Shown one piece after another: positions 17,119-25,592 of a stretch of DNA of 64,000 nucleotides. Source of the DNA: Actinomycetes bacterium (GTDB lineage: Bacteria > Actinomycetota > Actinomycetes > Streptosporangiales > Streptosporangiaceae); contig JAJYTD010000004.1 of the NCBI GenBank assembly GCA_021793235.1, forward strand, positions 1 through 64,000, given 5' to 3'. Numbering within the stretch: position 1 is the stretch's first letter; the number at the start of each line of letters is the position of its first letter. The notes beneath the pieces were generated by a model that saw nothing but the letters and a program-made list of their open reading frames with translations, made no database searches and was not told where the DNA came from. Position numbers and translations under genes: made by a program.

Positions 17119-18579
17119 CTACTGCGACTCCAGCGTGCGCAGCGCGATCCACAGCTCCGTCCGGTAGTCGGGATCGTCGAGGTCGCCGGGGAGGAGCTCA
17201 CGGATACGGGTGATCCGGTACCGAAGTGTGTGCCGGTGCACACCGAGCAGCTCGGCCGCCGCGTCCCAGCGGCCGGCCGTGGACAGGTAGGCCCGAAGCG
17301 ACTCCAGCAGGTCCTCGGCCGAGCGGTGCGCGAACAGCGGCGCCAGCAGGTCCCGGGCCAGCCGGGTTCCGGCCGGCGTGTCCACGAGCCCGAGGAAGCC
17401 GCCGGGGAGGTCGGCCGAGCGGACCAGCAGCACGCCGTCTCTGCGGGCCGCGTCCAGCGCCCGTTCGGCCTGCGCGCGCACCGTGGGAAGGTCGCCGTAG
17501 CCGCACGGGCCGCCGACCCCGACCGGCCCCCCGATGATGCGGGTCAGCGCGGCGCCGGGATCGGTGCTCTCAGCGCCCAGTACCACGATCCGGCCGTCGA
17601 GTTCGGTGACGAGGCAGTTGTCCAGGGCCGGGTCCCGCAGTGCCGCCCGGCCCCGTGCCGCATCGGCCATCGCGACCGTCACCGGCTCTGCCGGCAGCGC
17701 GCCGCGCAACTGCCCGGCCGCCGTGTGCTCCACTGAGACCGCACCGCCGAGCAGCGCATTCAGCAGTCCGCCGCGCAGCTTCGCGGTGCGCTCCGCGGCC
17801 GTGCGCTCCAGCTCCAGCGAGAGCAGCGATATGGCCGCGTTGACCAGGGTCCGCTCCTCTGCCCCCAGCCGCTGCGCCCCGCCGACGGCAAGGAAACCCT
17901 GGATTCGGCCGCCTACACCCAGCGGCTGCAACGCCACGGCCTCCCCTTCCGCCGCCACCGACGCGCTGGCGCGCTGCTTTGCCGCGCGGAGCCTGCGGAC
18001 CTCGGCGGTCAGGGGCCCGGCACGCGCCGCGGCCGCAGCGGGGACCGCGTGCCGCAGCGTCCCGTCCGCGGTGAACAGCAGCACCCACCCGCCCAGTTGC
18101 CCCGCAAGCCGGTCGACAACGTACTCGGCGCCGCGCAGCGCCGCCTGCGTGAGCTTTCGCTGAGCGGCGAACGCCTGGGTCAGCCCCTCGTACTCCTCGC
18201 GCGCCAGCAGCCGGGAGACCTCCTTGCCGACCGCGATGAAGGGGGTGGGCCGGGCCACCTCGATCAGCGGCAGGCCGAGCGCTGCCGCAGCGCCGGTGAG
18301 CGGGGCCGGAACGGTTTCGTGTGCAACACCGACTCCGAAGCCCAGCCCCGAGACCCCGCGGTCGACGAGGCGGCGCACGTAGTCGTGGGCTGCGTCGTCG
18401 TCTCCGTGCCAGCGCACACCCGTGGTCAGGACCAGTTCCCCGCCCTCCAGGTAGGGCGTGGGATCGGTGAGTTCGCTTACGGCGACCCAGTACACCGGCC
18501 GGTCGACCAGGTCCTCTCCGGTGAGCAGGCGCAGTCCGAGCCGGGGGGTGCGCAGTAGGGCACCGAGTGTGGGCGGCAC
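17119..18579 (-). CDS. PucR family transcriptional regulator (486 aa)
   Basis: The N-terminal 130 residues match the PucR purine-catabolism regulatory domain (VYWVAVSELTDPTPYLEGGELVLTTG). A GGDEF-like/GAF-like middle follows, and the C-terminus carries the PucR helix-turn-helix (WDAAAELLGVHRHTLRYRITRIRELL). The GTG start is preceded by GGGGAG. It is divergent from gabT with 121 bases between, so it probably regulates gabT and perhaps the amidohydrolase behind it in response to an amine, amino acid or purine-derived signal. Confidence 0.88.
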   Translation of the reverse strand: MPPTLGALLRTPRLGLRLLTGEDLVDRPVYWVAVSELTDPTPYLEGGELVLTTGVRWHGDDDAAHDYVRRLVDRGVSGLGFGVGVAHETVPAPLTGAAAALGLPLIEVARPTPFIAVGKEVSRLLAREEYEGLTQAFAAQRKLTQAALRGAEYVVDRLAGQLGGWVLLFTADGTLRHAVPAAAAARAGPLTAEVRRLRAAKQRASASVAAEGEAVALQPLGVGGRIQGFLAVGGAQRLGAEERTLVNAAISLLSLELERTAAERTAKLRGGLLNALLGGAVSVEHTAAGQLRGALPAEPVTVAMADAARGRAALRDPALDNCLVTELDGRIVVLGAESTDPGAALTRIIGGPVGVGGPCGYGDLPTVRAQAERALDAARRDGVLLVRSADLPGGFLGLVDTPAGTRLARDLLAPLFAHRSAEDLLESLRAYLSTAGRWDAAAELLGVHRHTLRYRITRIRELLPGDLDDPDYRTELWIALRTLESQ

Positions 18580-18637
18580 GGCTCCCCCATATCACCAGAA
18601 TGGCCAACACGTCGCGTTTATCTTATCCATGGCGGAG

Positions 18638-18666
18638 ATGACCTGCGGAAACCCGCATCCTAGGGT
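18638..18666 (+). promoter_or_regulatory. Candidate sigma-70-type promoter of gabT with internal dyad
   Basis: ATGACC (18638-18643) and TAGGGT (18661-18666) are separated by 17 bases. The spacer contains the dyad TGCGG-AAAC-CCGCA, which would suit a regulator such as the divergent PucR protein. The assignment is by eye only. Confidence 0.4.
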
Positions 18667-18700
18667 CGGGCCGAGCACCGTGTACAAGGAGGAAGCGCCC

Positions 18701-20041
18701 ATGGCCACGCCCGAAGTCGCGCAGGCCCGCCGGATCGTCACCGAGATCCCCGGTCCGAAGTCGCGCGCACTGCAGGAGCGCCGACGCAGCTCCGTCGCCC
18801 AGGGGGTGAGCAGCGCCCTGCCGGTCTATGTCGAACGCGCGGGCGGCGGCATCGTCGAGGACATCGACGGCAACGCGCTGATCGACTTCGGTGCGGGCAT
18901 CGCCGTGACCAACGTGGGCAACGCGTCGCCGCGCGTGGTGGAGCGGGCCGCTGAACAGCTCGCCAAGTTCACCCACACCTGCTTCATGGTGAACCCCTAC
19001 GAGGGCTATGTGGAGGTGTGCGAGGCGCTTAACCGGATCACCCCCGGCGACCACGAGAAGCGCTCCCTGCTGTTGAACTCCGGCGCCGAGGCTGTGGAGA
19101 ACGCGGTGAAGATCGCCCGCGCCGCGACCGGACGCACGGCCGTTGTGGTGTTCGACCACGCATACCACGGTCGGACCAACCTCACCATGGCGCTGACCGC
19201 CAAGAACATGCCCTACAAGCAGGGGTTCGGCCCGTTCGCCGGCGAGGTGTACCGGATGCCGATGGCTTACCCGTTCCGCTGGCCGACGGGACCGGGCGAC
19301 TGCGGCCCGGAGGCGGCCCGGCAGGCCATCGACCAGATCACCGCGCAGATCGGCGCGCAGAACGTGGCCGCGGTACTGATCGAGCCGATCCAGGGCGAGG
19401 GCGGCTTCATCGTTCCGGGCACCGGGTTCCTTCCGGAGCTGGCCGACTTCTGCCGCGCCAACGGAATCGTGTTCATCGCCGATGAGATCCAGACCGGGTT
19501 CGCCCGCACGGGGGACATGTTCGCCTGCGAACACGAGGGCATCGTCCCCGACCTGATCACCACGGCCAAGGGGATCGCGGGCGGACTGCCGCTGTCCGCG
19601 GTGACCGGCAGCGCCGAACTCATGGACGCGGTGCACGCCGGCGGGCTGGGCGGCACCTACGGCGGCAACCCGGCCGCCTGCGCCGCGGCCCTGGCCGCGG
19701 TGGAGGAGATCGAGTCGCAGCAGCTCGTGAAGCGCGCCCGCGCCATCGGCGAGACGATGCTGGGGCGGCTGCGCGCGATCGCCGACCGGTACGGCATCAT
19801 CGGTGATGTGCGCGGCCGCGGCGCCATGGTCGCGATCGAGCTGGTGGCCGGAGCCGACGACCACACGCCCAACCCGGATGCGCTCGGCGAGATCGTCCGG
19901 TACTGCCATTCCCAGGGGCTGATCCTGCTCACCGCCGGCACTTACGGCAACGTCATCCGGATGCTGCCGCCGCTGGTGATCGGCGACGACCTGCTCGATG
20001 AGGGCCTGTCCATCCTGGAGGAGGCCTTCGCCCGCCTGTGA
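18701..20041 (+). CDS. gabT: 4-aminobutyrate--2-oxoglutarate transaminase (446 aa)
   Basis: This is a class III PLP aminotransferase of full length. NSGAEAVENAVKIARAATGR and FDHAYHGRTNLTMALT are typical of GabT, VLIEPIQGEGGFIVPGTGFLPEL and FIADEIQTGFARTG hold the cofactor-binding aspartate, and TTAKGIAGGLPLSAVTG carries the PLP lysine. It converts GABA and 2-oxoglutarate to succinate semialdehyde and glutamate. A strong AAGGAGG precedes ATG 18701. The nitrilase-family gene follows in the same direction after 136 bases, and PucR is divergent, which suggests a nitrogen-scavenging unit. The exact amine substrate (GABA, beta-alanine or another) is not settled by sequence. Confidence 0.88.
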   Translation: MATPEVAQARRIVTEIPGPKSRALQERRRSSVAQGVSSALPVYVERAGGGIVEDIDGNALIDFGAGIAVTNVGNASPRVVERAAEQLAKFTHTCFMVNPYEGYVEVCEALNRITPGDHEKRSLLLNSGAEAVENAVKIARAATGRTAVVVFDHAYHGRTNLTMALTAKNMPYKQGFGPFAGEVYRMPMAYPFRWPTGPGDCGPEAARQAIDQITAQIGAQNVAAVLIEPIQGEGGFIVPGTGFLPELADFCRANGIVFIADEIQTGFARTGDMFACEHEGIVPDLITTAKGIAGGLPLSAVTGSAELMDAVHAGGLGGTYGGNPAACAAALAAVEEIESQQLVKRARAIGETMLGRLRAIADRYGIIGDVRGRGAMVAIELVAGADDHTPNPDALGEIVRYCHSQGLILLTAGTYGNVIRMLPPLVIGDDLLDEGLSILEEAFARL

Positions 20042-20177
20042 GGGACCGCGGGCGGCCGCCGCCGTGGCGGCTTTGGTCCGTGCGGGACGGGCGCCCCGCG
20101 CGGACCGGGCGCCCCGCGCGACACCTGCCACCATGGTGGGGACAGCCGCAGGCAGCCGAGGAAGCGAGGGAACGGTC

Positions 20178-20978
20178 ATGGTCAGTGTCGCGGTCGCCCA
20201 ATTCGCCCCCGGTGAGGACAAGGAGGACAATCTCGCCGCCGTGGGCCGGCTCACCGCAGAGGCCGCCGAGCACGGTGCGCGCGTGGTACTGCTGCCCGAA
20301 TACGCGATGTTCACCGCGCCCCGGCTCGGCCAGCGGTTCGTCGCCGCGGCCGAACCCTTGGACGGGGCGTTCGTCAGCGGATTGTCCCGGCTTGCGGCCG
20401 ACCACGGGATGTTCGTCGTGGCGGGGGTGAACGAGGCGCTGCCCGGGTCGACCCGCTTCCGCAACACTCTGGTCGCCATGGGTCCCGACGGCACGATCGC
20501 TGCGAGCTACCGCAAACTCCACCTCTACGATGCTTTCGGGGTGACCGAGTCGCAGGTCGTCGAGCCGGGTGCGATCGAGGAACCGCAGACCTTCACCGTC
20601 GAGGACCTCACATTCGGTTTGCAGACCTGTTACGACCTGCGTTTCCCCGAGGTCACCCGGCGCATCGTCGAGGCCGGCGCCGACGCCCTCCTGCTCGCCG
20701 CGGAGTGGGTGCCCGGGCCCATGAAGGAAGACCACTGGGATACGCTGGTCCGGGCCCGTGCCATCGAGAACACGATCTATGTCGCCGCGGCCGGGCAGAA
20801 CGCGCCCACAGGTGCGGGCAACAGTATGATCGTCGACCCCATGGGGACCCGTGTGGTTGCTCTGGGTGAGCGGACCGGAGTAGCGGTCGCACCGATATCC
20901 GCCGAGCGTGTGACCGAAGTCCGAGCAAAGAATCCGGCTCTGCGGCTGCGGAGGTTCGGCGTCACACCTATTTCCTAG
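20178..20978 (+). CDS. Nitrilase-superfamily carbon-nitrogen hydrolase (266 aa)
   Basis: The catalytic triad is visible: E41 in VVLLPEYAMF, K113 in YRKLHLYD and C151 in LQTCYDLRFPE. The family hydrolyses amides or N-carbamyl compounds; the DLRFPE signature is shared with omega-amidases and similar enzymes. The start ATG at 20178 fits the family length. It follows gabT, so a role in degrading an amide of an omega-amino acid is plausible but inferred. The gap before it holds two tandem G+C-rich units (about 20087-20121). Confidence 0.85.
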   Translation: MVSVAVAQFAPGEDKEDNLAAVGRLTAEAAEHGARVVLLPEYAMFTAPRLGQRFVAAAEPLDGAFVSGLSRLAADHGMFVVAGVNEALPGSTRFRNTLVAMGPDGTIAASYRKLHLYDAFGVTESQVVEPGAIEEPQTFTVEDLTFGLQTCYDLRFPEVTRRIVEAGADALLLAAEWVPGPMKEDHWDTLVRARAIENTIYVAAAGQNAPTGAGNSMIVDPMGTRVVALGERTGVAVAPISAERVTEVRAKNPALRLRRFGVTPIS

Positions 20979-21141
20979 GGCATATCGGACATCCAATACC
21001 TTTTGCCACGGAGAGCTACTACCCATAAGCCAAGAGTTGCAAAAATCGGTCTGGACTGTTCCAGTCACAGACCGTTTCTGGTTCAATGAGATCCGTTATA
21101 GGCCCGCCAGACTGTCCTCAACCACGGGGGGAGCAGGGACG

Positions 21142-21402
21142 TTGAGCGGTCTGAGCATTATGCGCCGATCAAGCGCAGCAAATGCCGACACAACCGACAT
21201 CTACATCCACGATCCAGAAACACTCAGCACTGCGCAGATCATGGGGGACGCCTGCGCGGTCTGCCACGTGAAATGGCCGCGGCCGCAGTATCCACTGGGC
21301 GTTCTACCCGACGGCACGGGGCTTTTCGGCTGCGCCGAATGCGCCGACCTCGCCGCCGAGCACGCGGCTCGGTCCCTACAACACGCGCTCGTGGCCCGTT
21401 GA
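21142..21402 (+). CDS. Small zinc-ribbon-like protein (86 aa)
   Basis: Two CxxC pairs (CAVC and CAEC) flanking KWPRPQYPLGVLPDGTGLFG suggest a small zinc-binding module. Similar small proteins are common in actinomycetes, with no known role. I chose TTG 21142 because GGGGGGAGCAGGG lies just ahead and a possible -10 (TATAGG, about 21098) lies upstream; a longer start at 21037 or a shorter one at 21163 is possible. The upstream 100 bases are clearly lower in G+C than the surroundings. The function is unknown. Confidence 0.5.
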   Translation: MSGLSIMRRSSAANADTTDIYIHDPETLSTAQIMGDACAVCHVKWPRPQYPLGVLPDGTGLFGCAECADLAAEHAARSLQHALVAR

Positions 21403-21883
21403 GATCGGCCTGGTGCACCGCACCGGACGGGGCATGAGCATGCGGCGGCGTCGCGGGGGCCGTCGAGAGCCACCGCCGTCGCCACGGGGAAACGAAAAGG
21501 CGCTCCGGGTCCAGGGGGAGAACGGACCCGGAGCGCCTGCGCGCTCGCTTCCGTGGGGGGAGGAGGGGAATGAGCGCGCTTTCCTGTGTGGTTCCGGACA
21601 TCCGCACGCGGCGGCGAGGAACGGTCCGCGCCGCAGCGGACGGGACCCACAATACTCCTTGTAGCGGTTTCTCGACATCGAGTAGAGAAAGCCCGCCGGT
21701 CGAATTCGGCGGTCCGCACCGCCGGATGCGGCTGATCCTGGCGAATCCTCCGCGGTGGAGTCGACCTTTGGCCAAGGACCCGGAATCCGCCCCGCCGCCG
21801 GGGCCAGGCCAGCGCGCGTGCGACGGCCGTGCACCCCCGCCTTTCGCGCCTACTGCCGCAACCGGGGCGGGGCAGCGGGGCCC
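21403..21883. other. Gene-free stretch with a strong hairpin
   Basis: No convincing gene is visible. A perfect 15-base hairpin lies at 21498-21538. A short plus-strand frame at 21570 (MSALSCVVPDIRT) has an excellent GGGAGGAGGGGA Shine-Dalgarno, but it stays open into the antisense of the downstream aminotransferase gene and does not look like a protein. The rest shows nothing recognisable. Confidence 0.4.
21498..21538 (-). terminator. Strong hairpin with minus-strand T-run
   Basis: AGGCGCTCCGGGTCC (21498-21512) pairs perfectly with GGACCCGGAGCGCCT (21524-21538) around an 11-base loop. Read on the minus strand the stem is followed by TTTTCG, as in an intrinsic terminator. It would end transcripts from the aminotransferase gene (stop 21884), and may also block readthrough of the small zinc-ribbon gene. 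Confidence 0.6.
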
Positions 21884-23179
21884 TCAGGCCTGTGCGGCCC
21901 GGTCGACCTCGGTGATCGCGTCGACCAGAATGTCCCTGCCCTCGCAGACCTCGGCCTCGTCGATCGTCATCGGTGGAGCCATGCGCAGCACGTTGCCGCG
22001 CAGCCCGCCCTTGCCGATGAGCAGCCCGCGCCGGCGGGTCTCCTCCAAAACAGCGGCGGCGAGCGCGGGGGCCGGGGCCCCGGTCGCCGGATCGACCATC
22101 TCGACGGCGAACAGCAGCCCCTTACCGCGCACCGCACCCACGGCAGCCAGGTCCGCCAATGGGCTCAGCCCGTCGAGCAGCAGCGGGCCGAGACGGGCGG
22201 CATTGCTCTGGAGGTCGTGGTCGAGCAGGTAGTCCAGAGTCGCGTTGGCCGCTGCCATCGCAACGGGATTGCCCCCGAACGTGGACACCCCGTTGGCGGT
22301 GAGCCCGTCCATCAGGTCGCCGCGGGCGACGACACCGCCCACCGCGAAGCCGTTGCCGAGCCCCTTGGCGAAAGTCATCGCGTCAGGAGTCACACCGTGG
22401 TCGGCGATGCCCCAGAACGCGGATCCAATACGCCCCCACCCGGTCTGCACCTCGTCGGCGACGAACAGGATGCCCTCCTCGTCAAGGACCTCCTTGTAGG
22501 CCGCGAACAGCCCGTCCGGTGCCATGGTGAACCCCCCGACGCCCTGAACGGGTTCGGCGATCAGGCAGGCGACGTCGGGGGCCGCGGCCGTGGCCAGCAC
22601 GTCACGCAGGTCGGCGACGCAGGCATCGATGAAGTCCGCATCGGACATGCCGCGGAAAGCGGGCGCGTCGCGGTCGGTACCGTGCAGGTAATGCACGTTG
22701 AGGGGGGACAGCGCGGAGTTCTTCCAGCCCCGGTTCCCGGTGACCGCGACCGTGCCGAACGAGCGCCCGTGGTAGCTGTTGCGCATGGCCAGGACCTGGT
22801 CGGTGCCGCGCGCGCAGGTCGCCAGCAGCAGCGCGGTCTCGTTGGCCTCGGTCCCGGAGTTGGTGAAGAAGACCTTGGCATCCGGTATGCCGGAGAGGCG
22901 GGCGATCTTCTCGGCGAGTTCCACCTGACCGCGCAGCAGGTAGAGGGTGGAGGTGTGGACGACACCGCGGGCGATCTGGCGCTCCACGGCCTCACGGACC
23001 TCGGCCACGTCATAGCCGAGCATGTTGGTCACGATCCCGGCGAAGAAGTCGAGGTAGGTGGTTCCGTCAGCGTCGGTGACGCGGACGCCCTTGCCCGAGG
23101 CGATCTCGATGGGGGTGTCGTAGTAGAGGGACAGCCACGAGGGCATGACAGCGCGATGGCGAGCGAGCAGTTCCGACAT
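21884..23179 (-). CDS. Class III aminotransferase (431 aa)
   Basis: This is a full-length aspartate aminotransferase superfamily, class III enzyme. FFTNSGTEANETALLLA and MRNSYHGRSFGTVAVTG bind the cofactor, LIAEPVQGVGGF and LFVADEVQTGWGRIG are conserved, and MTFAKGLGNGFAVGGVVA holds the PLP lysine. It resembles alanine-glyoxylate/omega-amino acid aminotransferases that act on beta-alanine or related amines; the substrate is not determined. The start ATG 23179 lies at MSELLARHRAVMPSWLSLYY. It is the second such enzyme within 5 kb and points, like gabT, at amine catabolism. The VTT gene lies just upstream on the same strand. Confidence 0.82.
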   Translation of the reverse strand: MSELLARHRAVMPSWLSLYYDTPIEIASGKGVRVTDADGTTYLDFFAGIVTNMLGYDVAEVREAVERQIARGVVHTSTLYLLRGQVELAEKIARLSGIPDAKVFFTNSGTEANETALLLATCARGTDQVLAMRNSYHGRSFGTVAVTGNRGWKNSALSPLNVHYLHGTDRDAPAFRGMSDADFIDACVADLRDVLATAAAPDVACLIAEPVQGVGGFTMAPDGLFAAYKEVLDEEGILFVADEVQTGWGRIGSAFWGIADHGVTPDAMTFAKGLGNGFAVGGVVARGDLMDGLTANGVSTFGGNPVAMAAANATLDYLLDHDLQSNAARLGPLLLDGLSPLADLAAVGAVRGKGLLFAVEMVDPATGAPAPALAAAVLEETRRRGLLIGKGGLRGNVLRMAPPMTIDEAEVCEGRDILVDAITEVDRAAQA

Positions 23180-23264
23180 GGGTACCAGTCTTCCCTGACC
23201 GCATCCTTCTGGCCAGCGGCACAGTGCCGACATCTGAAGCCGCATAAGCAGACCGCTATGGCCC

Positions 23265-23738
23265 TCAGCCCGGCACCAGCCCCATGGCCGCGCCCGGGGC
23301 ATAGACCAGGAGCAGAAACCGCGCCGTCCGCGTAAGCATCGTGACCGCGACGAAGGAGGCCACCGGCATCCGGACCGTGCCCGCGAGCACGCAGACGACC
23401 ATGAACGGCGGGATACTGGTGAGGGAGCTGACTCCTACCAGCCCCGCCGTCCACAAAGGACGCCCTTCGATCTTCATCCGCCACCGCGCCATGCGCTCTC
23501 TCCAGCGGCCCTTCGCCTCCGACTTGCGTTTGAGCCAGGGGATGTCGAGCACGCCCCGGCCCAGGTAGTAGTAGAAGACCTTGCCGAGCGTCTGGCCGGT
23601 GCCCGCGGCCAGGGCCATCGCGAACAGCGCGCCATCGCTCAGCAGAGCCGCCGCCCCCAGCAGGTACAGCTCGACGTTGAGGAACGGCAGCAGCGCCGAC
23701 GCCAAGCCGAACAGGAAAGCCAGCACGGTCTCCGCCAT
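23265..23738 (-). CDS. VTT-domain (YqaA/DedA-related) membrane protein (157 aa)
   Basis: The sequence has the VTT/SNARE-associated pattern: an N-terminal hydrophobic segment, LLPFLNVELYLLGAAALL, a glycine-rich re-entrant stretch (ALAAGTGQTLGKVFYYYLGRGVL), and a C-terminal part with SLTSIPPFMVVCVLAGTVRMPVASFVAVTMLTRTARFLLL. DedA-family proteins are thought to move lipids or maintain proton motive force; this one is shorter and closest to YqaA. ATG 23738 is preceded by AGGAAGGGCGG. Its upstream region carries dispersed element copy A. Confidence 0.8.
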   Translation of the reverse strand: MAETVLAFLFGLASALLPFLNVELYLLGAAALLSDGALFAMALAAGTGQTLGKVFYYYLGRGVLDIPWLKRKSEAKGRWRERMARWRMKIEGRPLWTAGLVGVSSLTSIPPFMVVCVLAGTVRMPVASFVAVTMLTRTARFLLLVYAPGAAMGLVPG

Positions 23739-23782
23739 GTCCGCCCTTCCTGTCCGCCTGTTCTGCCGGGTCGCCTGCCCTA

Positions 23783-23968
23783 TGCGGCAATGGGGCGGAG
23801 CAAACGAGTAAAGCCAGCTGGCCGCCGGACAAACCGACCACCTGGAAAACCAAGCGACTGCCCAGATTACGGACAGAACCTGGGCAACCTCCTAGCTGGA
23901 CGATTCCCGATGTACTCGACGGCAAGCCGGTCCCTACCCGCTGCGCTCGCAGAGCCCCCATTGCCGCA
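23783..23968. repeat. Dispersed palindromic element, copy A
   Basis: The ends TGCGGCAATGGGG and CCCCATTGCCGCA are perfect inverted repeats. The interior aligns throughout with copy B at 51401-51599, sharing for example GGACAAACCGACCACCTG and CTGCGCTCGCAG. Copy A has lost some of the internal pairings still visible in copy B, so it is the more decayed of the two. Confidence 0.85.
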
Positions 23969-23975
23969 ACCCCCT

Positions 23976-24125
23976 GTTTGCCGGGTCATTCGCCCCCGGG
24001 GCGCCTGAAACCGGTGCCTTCCCTCGTCGCCCACCGCTCCCCCGTACCGTGTTTGCTGGGTCATTCACCTCCGGGGCGCCTGAAGCCGGTGCCTTCCCTC
24101 GTCGCCCACCGCTCCCCCGTTCCTC
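23976..24125. repeat. Two tandem 75-base units
   Basis: Units at 23976-24050 and 24051-24125 share GTTTGC(C/T)GGGTCATTC, CGGGGCGCCTGAA, and GTGCCTTCCCTCGTCGCCCA with few differences. The first 30 bases recur in degenerate form after element copy B at about 51630, which suggests that the 75-base unit originally belonged to the same mobile or repeated module. Confidence 0.8.
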
Positions 24126-24296
24126 GGTCGCAGCGTTCTCCTCAGTCCAGACACCGGCGCGCCCCTCCAGCTCACTCCCCGGGGTCGCAGCGTTCTCCTC
24201 AGTCCAGACACCGGCACGCCCCTCCAGCTCACTCCCCGGGGTCGCAGCGTTCTCCTCAGTCCAGACACCGGCACGCCCCTCCGACTCACTCCCCGG
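24126..24296. repeat. Three tandem 57-base units
   Basis: Units begin at 24126, 24183 and 24240 and share GGTCGCAGCGTTCTCCTCAG, TCCAGACACCGGC and CGCCCCTCC nearly without change. The array ends nine bases before the rlmN stop codon. There are no unique spacers, so it is not a CRISPR array. Confidence 0.85.
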
Positions 24297-24305
24297 GTGC
24301 GCGGG

Positions 24306-25409
24306 CTACTCCTCAGCGGCGGCGAGCTGGCCGCACGCGCCGTCGATCTCCTGTCCCCGGGTGTCGCGGATGGTGACCGGGACGCCGTGGGACTCCAGCC
24401 TGCGGACGAACTCGCGCTCGTCCTCGGGCCGTGAGGCCGTCCACTTCGACCCGGGAGTCGGGTTCAGCGGAATCAGGTTGACGTGCACGAGATGGCCCTT
24501 GAGCAGCCTGCCGAGCAGATCGGCGCGCCATGCCTGGTCGTTGATGTCGCGGATGAGCGCGTACTCGACGGAGACACGGCGGCCGGTGGTGTCGGCGTAG
24601 CGCCATGCGGCGTCCAGGACCTCGTCGACCTTCCACCGGTTGTTGACCGGGACGAGTTCGTCGCGCAGCTCGTCGTCGGGCGCGTGCAGCGAGACCGCCA
24701 GCCGGACCTGCATGCGCTCGGCGATCAGCTTCTCGATCGCCGGGACCAGGCCGACGGTGGACACGGTCACACCTCGCTGCGAGATGCCCAGGCCGCCGGG
24801 GACCGGATCGGTCATCCGGCGCACGGAGTCAAGGACCCGCCGGTAGTTGGCCAGCGGTTCGCCCATCCCCATGAAGACGATGTTGCTGATACGCCCCGGC
24901 CCGCCGGCGACCTCACCCCGGGCGAGGTCGCGGGCGACCGAGACCACCTGGTCGACGATCTCGCCGGTGGACAGGTTGCGCGTGAGCCCGTTCTGCCCCG
25001 TGGCGCAGAACGGGCAGTTCATCCCGCACCCGGCCTGGGACGAGACGCACAGTGTGGCCCGGTCCGGGTAGCGCATGAGCACCGACTCGAACAGCACACC
25101 GTCGAACGCTCGCCACAGGGTCTTCCGGGTCATCCCGTTGTCGCAGGTGATGTGCTTGACCGGGGTGAGCAGCGGAGGCAGCAGCGCCTCGCCGAGCCGC
25201 TCCCGGGAACCGGCCGGAAGATCGGTCATGGCCGACGTGTCGGACTCCAGGTGCCCGAAGTAGTGCTGGGCCAACTGCGTGGCCCGGAACGGCTTCTCAC
25301 CGAGGTCGGCCACTGCGGTGCGCCGCTCTTCCGGGCTGAGATCGGCGAGGTGGCGGGGCGGCGTGGCCCGGCGCGGGGCGGCGAAGGTGAGCTCGGCAGG
25401 CATGGCCAT
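24306..25409 (-). CDS. rlmN: 23S rRNA (adenine2503-C2)-methyltransferase RlmN (367 aa)
   Basis: This radical-SAM enzyme methylates A2503 of 23S rRNA and A37 of some tRNAs. The cluster motif CGMNCPFC lies at about residue 130, followed by the RlmN-typical [29 protein letters not shown] and [14 protein letters not shown] follow, and the C-terminal [11 protein letters not shown] carries the second catalytic cysteine. Two ATG codons (25409, 25403) are possible starts. The stop lies against the 57-base repeat array. It is divergent from the SUFU-domain gene. Confidence 0.95.
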   Translation of the reverse strand: MAMPAELTFAAPRRATPPRHLADLSPEERRTAVADLGEKPFRATQLAQHYFGHLESDTSAMTDLPAGSRERLGEALLPPLLTPVKHITCDNGMTRKTLWRAFDGVLFESVLMRYPDRATLCVSSQAGCGMNCPFCATGQNGLTRNLSTGEIVDQVVSVARDLARGEVAGGPGRISNIVFMGMGEPLANYRRVLDSVRRMTDPVPGGLGISQRGVTVSTVGLVPAIEKLIAERMQVRLAVSLHAPDDELRDELVPVNNRWKVDEVLDAAWRYADTTGRRVSVEYALIRDINDQAWRADLLGRLLKGHLVHVNLIPLNPTPGSKWTASRPEDEREFVRRLESHGVPVTIRDTRGQEIDGACGQLAAAEE

Positions 25410-25592
25410 CCAACAAAGACGGAAAATAGGGAAACAACTGGGATCGCGACGGAATCGGCGATGCACGGTACGTTAGGTGCCTGTACCGCTTATGCGACTT
25501 CCGCCGCGGTGCCGTCCGTTGCGGGCACCACGGTTCATACTATGCGGCGCCCGCGCGGCACCGTGCGGTGGCGACGAGGACAAGGAGGGTAG

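Larger units (their letters stand above)
23739..24305. other. Gene-free stretch filled with repeats
   Basis: This stretch holds element copy A (23783-23968), two 75-base units (23976-24125) and three 57-base units (24126-24296) that run up to the end of rlmN. Both unit lengths are multiples of three, so open frames cross them (for example SWRGVPVSGLRRTLRPRGV repeated on the minus strand), but nothing indicates that these are translated. Confidence 0.6.

Noticed and set aside
23976-24296. Possible CRISPR array
   Set aside because: Units of 75 and 57 bases are directly adjacent with no unique spacers, and no cas gene is present.
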